Positions 25,665-33,656 of a stretch of 64,000 bases of DNA are shown one piece after another. The position numbers and the translations under genes are program-made. The DNA is from Pirellula sp. (GTDB taxonomy: Bacteria; Planctomycetota; Planctomycetia; Pirellulales; PNKZ01): assembly GCA_013822735.1 (NCBI GenBank), contig PNKZ01000004.1, positions 1-64,000 on the forward strand, written 5' to 3'. The notes under the pieces are model-generated. The model had not been told where the DNA came from. It saw only the letters and a program-made list of their open reading frames with translations, and did not search any database. Every line of letters begins with the position of its first letter. The stretch's first letter is position 1.

Positions 25665-26635
25665 GCGACATCGTCGTCAGCGAAAACGTCTCCGGGCACA
25701 CCATGGACCGGCTCCGCCATGAGCACGACGTCTTTTACAGCCCACACCTCTGGCACTCCCCCGACGAACTCAAAGCCGCACTAGCGCACGCGCAGGCTCT
25801 CGTCGTGCGGAATCAAACGAAAGTCACGGCCGACGTGATTGCCGCCGCGCCGCAGCTCAAGATCATCGCTCGGGCGGGCGTCGGGGTCGACAACATCGAC
25901 GTGGCCGCGGCTTCGGCGGCGGGCATCGTCGTCAGCTATACGCCGGCGGCGAATGCCGTAAGCGCCGCCGAACTCGCCATGGGGTTGATGCTCGCACTGG
26001 CCCGGAATATTCCGGCCGCTCACGCGCATGTCGTATCCGGCGGCTGGGATCGGGTTCGCTATATGGGCACCGAGCTTGCCGGCCGTACGCTCGGGATCGT
26101 CGGCTTCGGGCGGATCGGTCAACTCGTGGCGGAGCGCGCCCGCGCTTTCGGCATGGACATCGTCATGGCCGACCCGTTCCTTCGGCCCGACTCCCCAGCT
26201 CTGCTTCGCTTCGACGCCTGTCTGCTAACGCTCGACGATCTGCTGACGGCGTCCGACGTCGTCACGCTGCACGTGCCGCTGATGCCGGAAACGAACAACT
26301 TGATCGGTGCGGCTCAATTGGCCCGAATGAAACCGTCGGCGTTGCTCGTCAATACTTCGCGCGGCGAAGTCATCGACGAATCGGCCCTGCTCGCGGCGCT
26401 CGAGGCCCGGCAGATTGCCGGGGCTGGGCTTGATGTGCGCCGCCAAGAACCCCCCGGCCCCACCCCGTTCGACACGCTCCCGAACGTGATTCTCTTGCCG
26501 CACCTGGGCGCCTTTACGCACGAAGCGCAAGAACGGGTCATCGACGCCGTTTGCCGCGACGTGAAGCTCGTGCTCGCAGGCCGGCCGGCGGTAGAATATT
26601 TCAACTTCTCGATACCAAACGGATCGCTCAGGTGA
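25661..26635 (+). CDS. D-isomer-specific 2-hydroxyacid dehydrogenase (phosphoglycerate dehydrogenase-like)
   Basis: A 324-residue NAD-dependent dehydrogenase. The ATG at 25661 overlaps the threonine synthase stop; an in-frame ATG at 25625 lies inside that gene and is not preferred. Motifs: GFGRIGQLVAERARAFGM (Rossmann loop), LVNTSRGEVIDE (catalytic Arg) and LPHLGAFT (catalytic His). The length and lack of an ACT domain fit a short phosphoglycerate dehydrogenase or another 2-hydroxyacid dehydrogenase. Coupling to threonine synthase suggests a role in serine/threonine metabolism, but glyoxylate or hydroxypyruvate reduction is also possible. Confidence 0.85.
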   Translation: MSDIVVSENVSGHTMDRLRHEHDVFYSPHLWHSPDELKAALAHAQALVVRNQTKVTADVIAAAPQLKIIARAGVGVDNIDVAAASAAGIVVSYTPAANAVSAAELAMGLMLALARNIPAAHAHVVSGGWDRVRYMGTELAGRTLGIVGFGRIGQLVAERARAFGMDIVMADPFLRPDSPALLRFDACLLTLDDLLTASDVVTLHVPLMPETNNLIGAAQLARMKPSALLVNTSRGEVIDESALLAALEARQIAGAGLDVRRQEPPGPTPFDTLPNVILLPHLGAFTHEAQERVIDAVCRDVKLVLAGRPAVEYFNFSIPNGSLR

Positions 26636-27255
26636 AGTGTATCAGCACAAAAATGATAGTTTCAGCAGGCTGCGGCGTGGCGCTGACATCATTCTTGTTG
26701 CGCGCCCTTCTAGGTGACTGTATCGATGCCTACATTCAGATCATGGGGCATATTGCAACGGTAATTGCCGTTGTAGTTGCAGTAAACGCCTTTATTGCTG
26801 AACGCACTCAATGGGCAGAAACACAGCGAGCTAATGAAGCGTCTCAACGTTTCCATTTGGATGCGGCCCGTAAGCAAACACATAGTCATGGATACCATAC
26901 GCTTTGGAGCGTCCTACAAGACGACAAGACTCGGCGTGCTCGCCATGACGTGCTTTCCATGCCGGCCCCCATTTCTCTCAATGCAGCCTCACCATTTTTT
27001 GAACAGATCGAGCGAGTGTGTCACACTTACGATTTTGCTGGCCTGCTCACGGAGCTCGACATGGTTGATCGAAATGCTGTCAAAGAAACTTGGGGTAAGT
27101 CGATCAGCCGGTGTTGGAATATTGTAGAGCCATACGTTGAACATCGTCGAGCTCGCGAAAACTCTCCCCACTTGTGGACTCGACTCGAAAAACTTGCCAA
27201 AGAAGCTCACTTAGAGTCGCGCGACTTCGATATCGATACATTGTTGGAAAACTAG
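26632..27255 (+). CDS. AT-richer orphan membrane-anchored protein
   Basis: About 207 residues if translation begins at the GTG at 26632, which overlaps the preceding stop (GTGA); an ATG at 26653 is an alternative and neither has a strong ribosome site. One membrane segment (about 30-60, including GHIATVIAVVVAVNAF) is followed by a soluble helical region with WAETQRANEASQRF. This layout resembles DUF4760-type proteins, although that match is weak. Codon use is visibly more A/T-rich than in every neighbour, so recent acquisition is plausible. Function unknown. Confidence 0.6.
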   Translation: MKCISTKMIVSAGCGVALTSFLLRALLGDCIDAYIQIMGHIATVIAVVVAVNAFIAERTQWAETQRANEASQRFHLDAARKQTHSHGYHTLWSVLQDDKTRRARHDVLSMPAPISLNAASPFFEQIERVCHTYDFAGLLTELDMVDRNAVKETWGKSISRCWNIVEPYVEHRRARENSPHLWTRLEKLAKEAHLESRDFDIDTLLEN

Positions 27256-27275
27256 GAAACAACAGGACCCCTCTT

Positions 27276-27746
27276 ATGCCCGTCGAAGCCAAGCTCGCCA
27301 ACCTCGGCCTGACGTTGCCCACGCCGCCTAAGCCGGTGGCAGCCTACATTCCTTGCGTCCGCACCGGCAATCTCGTCGTCGTCAGCGGCCAGTTGCCGTT
27401 TGCCGCCGGCAAACTTCTAGCGACCGGGCGGGTGCCGTCGGTCGTCGATCTGGAACAAGCCCAAGAATGCGCGCGGCAATGCGTGCTCAACGGCTTGGCG
27501 ATTCTCAAAGCCGAACTCGACGGCAATTGGTCGAATCTCGTGAAGGTCGTCCGCGTCGGCGTGTTCGTTCAAAGCGACGACGGCTACGCGGAGCAACCGC
27601 AAGTCGCCAACGGCGCGAGCCAACTCTTGGTCGACGTCCTCGGCGAAGCGGGCCGGCACGCAAGGGCCGCCGTCGGTGTAAATGCCCTGCCGCTGAACGC
27701 ACCGGTGGAAGTGGAATTTACGTTCGAAGTTTCGGAGTTGGCGTAA
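27276..27746 (+). CDS. RidA/YjgF-family protein
   Basis: A 156-residue member of the longer YjgF/RidA branch (YjgF_endoribonuc type). The start at 27276 gives the expected N terminus (MPVEAKLANLGLTLP); an upstream ATG at 27174 lies in the previous gene in another frame. Conserved strands include NLVVVSGQLPF and VKVVRVGVFV, and the C-terminal part ends PVEVEFTFEVSE. Classical RidA uses Arg in the motif before the last strand (ARAAVGVNALP here) to deaminate reactive enamines. Proximity to PLP enzyme genes (threonine synthase) fits a role in removing 2-aminoacrylate, but the long branch may differ. Confidence 0.82.
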   Translation: MPVEAKLANLGLTLPTPPKPVAAYIPCVRTGNLVVVSGQLPFAAGKLLATGRVPSVVDLEQAQECARQCVLNGLAILKAELDGNWSNLVKVVRVGVFVQSDDGYAEQPQVANGASQLLVDVLGEAGRHARAAVGVNALPLNAPVEVEFTFEVSELA

Positions 27747-27755
27747 ACGTTCATA

Positions 27756-27825
27756 GCGAGCCGGGAGCGTGAGCGACCGGAGTCCGCGAATCTCAAGACT
27801 CCGGACGCTTACGCTCCCGGTTCGC
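27756..27825. repeat. Large imperfect inverted repeat (GAGCCGGGAGCGT type)
   Basis: The arms are 28 bases each (27756-27783 and 27798-27825) with about three mismatches, separated by 14 bases. The left arm begins GCGAGCCGGGAGCGTGAGCG and the right arm ends CGCTCCCGGTTCGC. It starts 9 bp after the RidA stop and may end its transcript, but the size and sequence look like a dispersed planctomycete intergenic repeat rather than a dedicated terminator. Confidence 0.75.
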
Positions 27826-27852
27826 CTCAGACTTTTCATCGAGACGCCTACC

Positions 27853-29178
27853 ATGACCGACGTTCACACTTTCGGCGCCGCGGGCGACGGGAAAACCGAC
27901 GACACCGCCGCAATCGAACATGCTCTACAAGACGGCGAGGGCACGCTCGACTTTGCCCGGGGCGACTATCTGATCTCGCGGACCATCGTCGTCGATCTCG
28001 ATAAGACCGGATTCACAAGCTTCGAGGGGCACGGCACCGCGCGCATCGTGATGACCGGCCCCGGACCGGCCTTGCGCTTCGTCGGCTCGCACACGAAGGG
28101 AACCGCCGATCCCAACGACTTTGAGTCGAAAGTCTGGCGTCACCAAAGAATGCCGATGGTCGACGGGCTCGAGTTGACCGGCACGCATCCCGAGGCCGAC
28201 GCCGTCGAAGTCGACGGCACGATGCAATTCACCATCACGCGCTGCCTGATTCGCCAGTGCCGGCACGGCATCCATCTCGTCAATCGCAATCGAAACGTGC
28301 TCATCAGCGACTGCCACATCTACGACAATCGCGGCATCGGCATTTTCTACGACAATCTCTCGCTTCATCAGTCGAACATCGTCGGTTCGCATATCAGCTA
28401 CTGCAAAGCCGGCGGCATCGTCTTCCGCGGCGGCGACGTCCGCAACGTCCATATCGGCACCTGCGATATCGAATCGAACCACGATCCCAAAGGCCCGGCG
28501 ACGGCGAACATTCTCATCGATTGCTCCGGCAGCACGAACGGCACGGCCGAAGTGACGATCGCCGGCTGCACGATCCAGCACAACTCCAAAAGCCCCGACT
28601 CCGCGAACATCCGCATCCTGGGGCGCGGCGACCCGGGCAAGACCGGCCCCGGCGAAGGAAAGCGTTGGCAATGGGGACACGTGGCCATCACCGGCAACGT
28701 CTTCTCCGACGTGATGTGCAACGTCCACTTGTCCGGCTGCCGCGATGTGACGCTCACCGGCAACACGTTTTGGATGGGCTACGAGCACAATTTGCTCGTC
28801 GAAGACTGCACGGCCATCGTACTGGCAGGTAACGTACTCGACCGCAATCCGGCGTACGCCTACGGTAATGCGGCGACCACCAAGAACGCCGTCGTCTTCC
28901 GCAACAGCCGCGATTGCACGATTTCGAGCCTACAAGTGCAAGGCGTGCACACGTCTGAAGCGGCGATGATCGTCGAAGAGTGCGACCGCTTCAACATTCA
29001 CGGCTGCACGATTCTCGACAACGACAACATCGGCCTCCTGCTTCGCAACGTAACGAAATCGCGCGTTAGCGATTGCCTTATTCGCGACGACCGGGACGGA
29101 GCGACGAGCGTAGCTCTAAAATTGATCGGGGGCAGCGACAACACGATCGAAAACAACTCGCTCGATCGCCCCACATGA
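27853..29178 (+). CDS. Right-handed parallel beta-helix protein (pectate lyase-like)
   Basis: A 441-residue protein starting at the ATG at 27853. The N terminus TFGAAGDGKTDDTAAIEHAL is the opening of the pectate lyase superfamily (glycosyl hydrolase 28/phage tailspike-type) domain. It is followed by many short beta-helix rungs (for example ITRCLIRQCRHGI, ISDCHIYDNRGIGI, VTLTGNTFWMGYEHN). There is no signal peptide, which is unusual for an extracellular polysaccharide-active protein. It may be cytoplasmic, or the start may be elsewhere. The catalytic residues of pectate lyases cannot be placed with confidence, so the function is open. Confidence 0.8.
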   Translation: MTDVHTFGAAGDGKTDDTAAIEHALQDGEGTLDFARGDYLISRTIVVDLDKTGFTSFEGHGTARIVMTGPGPALRFVGSHTKGTADPNDFESKVWRHQRMPMVDGLELTGTHPEADAVEVDGTMQFTITRCLIRQCRHGIHLVNRNRNVLISDCHIYDNRGIGIFYDNLSLHQSNIVGSHISYCKAGGIVFRGGDVRNVHIGTCDIESNHDPKGPATANILIDCSGSTNGTAEVTIAGCTIQHNSKSPDSANIRILGRGDPGKTGPGEGKRWQWGHVAITGNVFSDVMCNVHLSGCRDVTLTGNTFWMGYEHNLLVEDCTAIVLAGNVLDRNPAYAYGNAATTKNAVVFRNSRDCTISSLQVQGVHTSEAAMIVEECDRFNIHGCTILDNDNIGLLLRNVTKSRVSDCLIRDDRDGATSVALKLIGGSDNTIENNSLDRPT

Positions 29179-29301
29179 CGGCATACCAACCGATACTAGC
29201 GACTGGCACACTCTTTGCTTTTCGGACCGTCATTCGCTAGGTTGAATATCGGTGCTCGGCAGTCGGGTGTTTCGGCCGTCAGGCCGGTCAGGGAGGTTGT
29301 C

Positions 29302-29811
29302 ATGCGTGCCGTCGTGTTGTACGTCGCTTGCGTCGTCATGCTGTCGGCGTCGCCGCTCTCGGCCCAAGAGCCGCCTCACTCGCCGCCGTTTGACCCGCAT
29401 CATCCGCTGCATGTAAGTCCGGCCAATGTCGGGCCGGCCGCCACGACGGTGCAACTCCCGACCTTCAGCTTCTTCACGATTTCGACGACGGTTAGCGTGC
29501 CCGACTCCGGCAGCGCATATCTCGGCGGCGGAGTGGGCGGGCGAACCGGATCAAGGAGCAACGGCCCCGGCTTAGGCAACCGCGCGGGAGGTTCGGGCAT
29601 CGACGCAGGCGGCGTCTATGTGACGGCCCAGATTCAGGACCTCGGCGCGATGGATCGCGCGCTGCTCGCCGAAGCCGCCGCCGCTCGCGAGTCGAAAGTG
29701 CGCAACGCCGCCGCCGACGCCTGGGTCGCGCGGATGGAGCGGGCCCGCGAAAGCTCCGCAGGCCGGCCATCGATAAGCGTCGCCGAAGCGCGACAACTTC
29801 GGGTCAAATAA
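29302..29811 (+). CDS. Small exported protein with a secretin-lip-like motif
   Basis: A 169-residue protein. GGGAGG lies five bases before the ATG at 29302, and residues 1-21 form a signal peptide ending in LSAQ. A Pro/His-rich stretch (PPHSPPFDPHHPLH) follows, then TTVSVPDSGSAYLGGG, similar to the VPDGGTVLLGG motif found in the beta-lip of secretins, then a Gly-rich segment and a C-terminal Ala/Arg-rich helix (about 120-169). No secretin domain is present. Short planctomycete proteins with this motif exist; their role is unknown to me. Confidence 0.7.
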   Translation: MRAVVLYVACVVMLSASPLSAQEPPHSPPFDPHHPLHVSPANVGPAATTVQLPTFSFFTISTTVSVPDSGSAYLGGGVGGRTGSRSNGPGLGNRAGGSGIDAGGVYVTAQIQDLGAMDRALLAEAAAARESKVRNAAADAWVARMERARESSAGRPSISVAEARQLRVK

Positions 29812-29833
29812 AACGCAATTGTTGTCGGATCGT

Positions 29834-29900
29834 AGGGAACGCCCTCCGTGGCGTTCCGTTCGCGCTCCCTTTACGGAACGCCACAGAGGGCGTTCTCTAC
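29834..29900. repeat. GGAACGCC hairpin repeat, paired inverted arms
   Basis: Two GGAACGCC hairpins (29836-29857 and 29875-29896) lie in opposite orientation, so the whole segment TAGGGAAC...GTTCTCTA is also an inverted repeat with two mismatches. It is the double form of the unit at 281-302. The 29812-30315 interval contains this repeat and the composite repeat copy B, but no recognisable gene. Confidence 0.7.
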
Positions 29901-30015
29901 AGAGGCCGGCCAAAACCTTCCTGGAATTCGTCCGCGCGATTTGCTAACGTCGCGATGGGACCCTGTGCCGTGGGCCCAGACGTTCGCTTTGCCCAGGGCC
30001 GGCGACGTTCCGCCT

Positions 30016-30224
30016 TCGACGTAAGTCCCCAGTCGCGCACGAGCCCGATCTTTGACTTACGTCGATGCCAAGCTACGAGGCTGCGCAGATAACTCCGGTT
30101 ATCTGCGCACAACCCTAAAACCCACAAGGGGTGCGCAGATAGATCGAGTTATCTGCGCACCACCCGCATCGATTCGGCGACGTAACCTCCATTTACCCGA
30201 AACCAATATGTCCCAACTTACGTC
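30016..30224. repeat. Composite palindromic repeat, copy B
   Basis: The same architecture as copy A at 1-181. TCGACGTAAGTC (30016-30027) and GACTTACGTCGA (30054-30065) precede two hairpins: TGCGCAGATAAC (30082-30093) with GTTATCTGCGCA (30098-30109), and GTGCGCAGATA (30131-30141) with TATCTGCGCAC (30150-30160). The linker between the hairpins matches copy A closely (both contain CACAAGGGGTGCGCAGATA). The right end has the same order of motifs, ending ACTTACGTCGATTT. The hairpin loops differ between copies while the stems are kept. Confidence 0.85.
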
Positions 30225-30315
30225 GATTTCCGATCGTTTGTTTCGCCACGCCGGCGGGTCGGTTAGCATGTCAGCACCCGCCCCGCTTCCGTCTCCCGCC
30301 TGGAAGAAACACGCC

Positions 30316-31329
30316 ATGAACTCTCGCCTTCTTGTCGGCCATATTGCGCTTACGCTCGCTGCACTGCTTGCCTCCTACGCCTCCGCGCAATCTCCCGCTC
30401 CGATGGGCCCCACACCGCCGCCGCTCGTGCAGGTCGAGCCGTTGCCGCACTTTCAGGCCCGCTTCCTGCAAGGCGATCGCGAACTGACCCGTTATCATTT
30501 CGACCCCGTCGACCGCCGCTCGTTTCTGTATCCGCTCACCGGCCCGAGCGGGCTCTCGCTCACGCGCATGGGGCACCCTCGCGATCCCGTCGGACATAGT
30601 CATCACAACTCGGCGTGGATCGCCCACCACATCGTCGACGGCACCAATTTTTGGGGCGATCGCGGAGCGAAGCTCGGCCGCGTCGTAACGCAGATGATCG
30701 AGCAGATCGACGACCGCGACGACGGCGCTTGGCTCACGGCCGTGAATCATTGGATCGCCGACGACACCAAGGAAACGCTGCTCGTCGAACGACGACGCAT
30801 GGAAGTGCTGCCGTCGTCCGACGGCCAGTTTCTCACGCTCATCGACCTGGAGTTCATGACTCCGAAGCGCGCGATGACGTTCGAGAAGACGACGTTTGGC
30901 TTGCTCGCCGTACGGATGCGGAAGAGCATCGGAGTTCACGACGGCGGAGGGCGCATCTTGAATTCGGAAGGGGCCGTGAACGAGAAGGGAACCGACGGTA
31001 CGAACGGCGTGTTTTGGAAGCCCGCCAAGTGGTGCGACTACTCCGGGCCCGTCACGGCGACCGCCTCGGAAGGGATCGCCATTTTTGATCACCCGAAGAA
31101 CCACAATTTCCCGACTGAGTACCACGTGCGCGACGACGGCTGGATGGGAACTTGCCTCACGCACGACGGCCCGCTCACGCTGCAACCCGGCGAGAAGCTC
31201 AAGCTGCGCTACGGGCTCTACGTGCACGGCGGCGTGCCGGACGTTTCGGCGCTCGACGCGCAGTGGGAGACGTTCGCCAAGTTGCCGGTGCCGGAAACGC
31301 TGGAGAAACCGAAGCCTGCGAAGAAGTGA
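30316..31329 (+). CDS. Exported DUF6807 (PmoA-like) protein
   Basis: A 337-residue protein. The ATG at 30316 is chosen because GGAAG lies nine bases upstream and a signal peptide (about 1-22, ending YASAQ) begins there; the frame remains open further upstream through the repeat region. The body has the DUF6807 pattern: DRRSFLYPLTGPSGLSLTRM, HPRDPVGHSHHNSAWIAHH and GTNFWGDRG, with a later YHVRDDGWMG. The family is common in planctomycetes and has been annotated as PmoA-like without experimental support; a carbohydrate-related beta-sandwich fold is likely. Periplasmic, function unknown. Confidence 0.8.
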   Translation: MNSRLLVGHIALTLAALLASYASAQSPAPMGPTPPPLVQVEPLPHFQARFLQGDRELTRYHFDPVDRRSFLYPLTGPSGLSLTRMGHPRDPVGHSHHNSAWIAHHIVDGTNFWGDRGAKLGRVVTQMIEQIDDRDDGAWLTAVNHWIADDTKETLLVERRRMEVLPSSDGQFLTLIDLEFMTPKRAMTFEKTTFGLLAVRMRKSIGVHDGGGRILNSEGAVNEKGTDGTNGVFWKPAKWCDYSGPVTATASEGIAIFDHPKNHNFPTEYHVRDDGWMGTCLTHDGPLTLQPGEKLKLRYGLYVHGGVPDVSALDAQWETFAKLPVPETLEKPKPAKK

Positions 31330-31354
31330 CGGTTCGAATGCAGCGCGCCCGTCG

Positions 31355-32320
31355 TTACTCGATGCTATGGAAACTTGCACCGCCGCGATTCGGAGCAGCG
31401 ACCGTAACGTCATAGCGCGCGGCATCCGGCCATGCTTGGCAACTCGCAATGAATTGCTCCGCAGCGAGAACCGAAGGATGAACGGTGAATAACGTCGGCC
31501 CCCACGACGATTGCCCCACGCCGGCGACGCCGAGCGCTCGCACGCGGGCGACGAGCATGGCGAGTTCGTCGGTTGCGTATACGCCTGCTTGATGACTCTT
31601 AAAGCATTGCCCCGCCGCGTGGCCGAAATGATAGAGCGCCTCGGAGAAGCCCGCGAAGTCGCCCGAGCGCGCGGCCGGCACGAGGTCCAACAACGCGATG
31701 CGGCAGAGTTGATCGGTGAGCGATTGCGGCACCGCGGGGAGATCGGCGAACGCGGCCCGTTCGGGTTCGCCGGAGAGCCCTTGCTGCTCGCGCGGGCAGA
31801 TCAGGACGAAGCGCCACGTTTCCGGAAGTTCCACCTGAGCGGCCAGCGGTGCAACGCCGTCGTGCGGCAACCGTCCGGCCTCGACGATCAAGCCGCCGTG
31901 GAGAAAGCCGTACAATCCGACGGCAGAGCGTTTGGCGCGGCCGGCGACCTGTGCGAGTTCCAAAGCTCCGAGCGGCGGCAGATTCAGAAACTTTCGCAAG
32001 CCCGCAACGACGGCAAGCGCGGTTTGCGTGCCGCTTCCCAAACCGGTGTGCGAACGAGGGCTGACGATGGTTTCGACCTTCAGCGGCGGCAGATCGCGTC
32101 CCCACGATGTTGCGCGCACTTGCACGACGGCCTGGCGCAAACGTTGCTGATTGGGGCCGAGGAACTCGTCTTTTTCGGCGGCGGAGATGCGCAGTTCCAA
32201 GGCAGGCTCATCGATCATCACCCCGGCGCCGCCGAACTGCCGGAGCGTCGGCACGCCGAACGAAAACATGCCGAAGTGCAGTCGGCTCGGTGCGCGGACC
32301 ATCAAGAGGGGCTCACTCAT
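31355..32320 (-). CDS. Beta-ribofuranosylaminobenzene 5'-phosphate synthase family protein (GHMP fold)
   Basis: A 321-residue protein starting at 32320, where its ATG overlaps the stop of the DUF447 gene by 8 bp. It begins VRAPSRLHFGMF, as in archaeal beta-RFAP synthases, and contains the GHMP-type glycine loop SPRSHTGLGSGTQTAL and C-terminal GVGQSSWGPTLF. The enzyme joins 4-aminobenzoate to PRPP with loss of CO2 and pyrophosphate, the first committed step of methanopterin biosynthesis. The neighbouring pabA/pabB genes would supply the substrate. It is the last gene of the minus-strand operon and converges with the DUF6807 gene. Confidence 0.87.
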   Translation of the reverse strand: MSEPLLMVRAPSRLHFGMFSFGVPTLRQFGGAGVMIDEPALELRISAAEKDEFLGPNQQRLRQAVVQVRATSWGRDLPPLKVETIVSPRSHTGLGSGTQTALAVVAGLRKFLNLPPLGALELAQVAGRAKRSAVGLYGFLHGGLIVEAGRLPHDGVAPLAAQVELPETWRFVLICPREQQGLSGEPERAAFADLPAVPQSLTDQLCRIALLDLVPAARSGDFAGFSEALYHFGHAAGQCFKSHQAGVYATDELAMLVARVRALGVAGVGQSSWGPTLFTVHPSVLAAEQFIASCQAWPDAARYDVTVAAPNRGGASFHSIE

Positions 32321-32909
32321 GACCCGCCTCGCGGCCGGCAACCGGCCGTGCGTAGTGCTCGGCAACATACCCGAGCAAGAACGCGAAGGCTCGTCGCTCG
32401 GCGTCGCCGGCTGTCTTCTCCACTAGCGGACGCAACGCCGCGAGTTGCTTCTCGACATCCTCGCGCGGCAGCAGATGTAGGCGCGTCGCCAAGATGGCCG
32501 CTTCGACGACCGCGTGCTTGGCTCGATTCAGGCCGAAGAAGGGGCGTTGCTCCCCGTTTTTCACCGCCCGGCAGACGATGGTCGTCCGCTCCGATTGATC
32601 ATCAAGCTCATCCACCCGCAGCAAGAACCAGCGACAAGCATCGACCAGCACATGGGCTTCCGCGCCCGGCAGTTGCCGTACGTTCGGCGGCGGCGACAAA
32701 TGACCGACCGCGGCATGTGCCAAGAGTTCGACATCGTCGGTCACATGAAAGACGCCTACGCCGGTACGTTTCAAGTTGCGATACGTGGTCGAGGTTTGAA
32801 AGGGACGGAGCGTGAACACGGAAAGCACTCCATCGACGAGCGGCCCCATCGGCGACACGTTGACCGTGCCGTCGAGGTTCGTCGTCGTCATGAGTCCTTC
32901 GAGAATCAT
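32313..32909 (-). CDS. DUF447-family protein (FMN split-barrel type)
   Basis: A 198-residue protein. MILEGLMTTTNLDGTVNVSPMGP is the characteristic DUF447 opening, and GVFHVTDDVELLAHAA and FFGLNRAKHAVVEAAI are further family segments. DUF447 proteins have a flavin-reductase-like split barrel and occur in gene clusters for tetrahydromethanopterin-linked C1 metabolism in archaea, methylotrophs and planctomycetes. The precise reaction is not known. It lies 21 bp after pabA and overlaps the beta-RFAP synthase gene. Confidence 0.83.
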   Translation of the reverse strand: MILEGLMTTTNLDGTVNVSPMGPLVDGVLSVFTLRPFQTSTTYRNLKRTGVGVFHVTDDVELLAHAAVGHLSPPPNVRQLPGAEAHVLVDACRWFLLRVDELDDQSERTTIVCRAVKNGEQRPFFGLNRAKHAVVEAAILATRLHLLPREDVEKQLAALRPLVEKTAGDAERRAFAFLLGYVAEHYARPVAGREAGHE

Positions 32910-32930
32910 CCGCGGAGGTCGATCTTGTCG

Positions 32931-33590
32931 TTAGAACGTGATGGGTACATTCGGAAGCGCTTGCTCGGCGGCCGGCGGAGCGCGTTCCTCGTCGAGCGTC
33001 GGAAGATAGGCAGGAGCCGGCAATCCGGCCAGCGTAAGGAAATTAGCGAGCAACTGGTAGCCCCCTTCGGTCAGCACCGATTCCGGATGGAACTGTACGC
33101 CGAAGATTGGGAGGGTTCGATGTTCCACGGCCATCACGACGCCGTCATCGGTCGAAGCCGTGGCTCGGAGGCAATCGGGGAGCGTCGCCGGATCGGCACA
33201 GAGCGAATGATAGCGAGCGACGCTCAGCGGCGAAGGAAGATCGGCGAAGAGCCTTCTGCGGTCATGAACCAACGACGCCGTTCGGCCGTGCACGGGGACC
33301 GGCGAACGCACCGTTCGACCGCCGAAGGCCTCGGCAATCGCTTGATGCCCCAGGCAAATGCCCAGCATCGGTACCTCCTCGGCGAGGCCGCGCACGACGT
33401 CGAGCGAACAGCCGGCTTGCTGCGGCGCGCAAGGACCCGGCGACAGTATGATCGCGCACGGCTTCAAGGCCCGGATTTCCGCGACACTCATCGCGTCGTT
33501 GCGGATGACGCGCGTCTCCAGGCCGAGCCGGCGTACGTAGCGGGCCAGGTTATGCACAAAGCTATCGTAGTTGTCGAGCAAAAGAATCAT
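32931..33590 (-). CDS. pabA: Aminodeoxychorismate synthase, glutamine amidotransferase subunit
   Basis: A 219-residue class I glutamine amidotransferase. It begins MILLLDNYDSFVHNLARYV, typical of PabA/TrpG. The oxyanion-hole segment reads ILSPGPCAP, the nucleophilic cysteine is in GICLGHQAI, and the His-Glu pair is in FHPESVLT. It would release ammonia from glutamine for PabB. PabA and TrpG cannot be separated on sequence alone, but the adjacent PabB and the methanopterin context support PabA. It might also serve anthranilate synthase. It lies 66 bp behind pabB. Confidence 0.85.
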   Translation of the reverse strand: MILLLDNYDSFVHNLARYVRRLGLETRVIRNDAMSVAEIRALKPCAIILSPGPCAPQQAGCSLDVVRGLAEEVPMLGICLGHQAIAEAFGGRTVRSPVPVHGRTASLVHDRRRLFADLPSPLSVARYHSLCADPATLPDCLRATASTDDGVVMAVEHRTLPIFGVQFHPESVLTEGGYQLLANFLTLAGLPAPAYLPTLDEERAPPAAEQALPNVPITF

Positions 33591-33656
33591 GGTTGGTTCG
33601 GCAATTCCTCATTGAGCCCCGGAGCTTATCTCCGGGTGCAGCGCTTGCTTTCAAAG

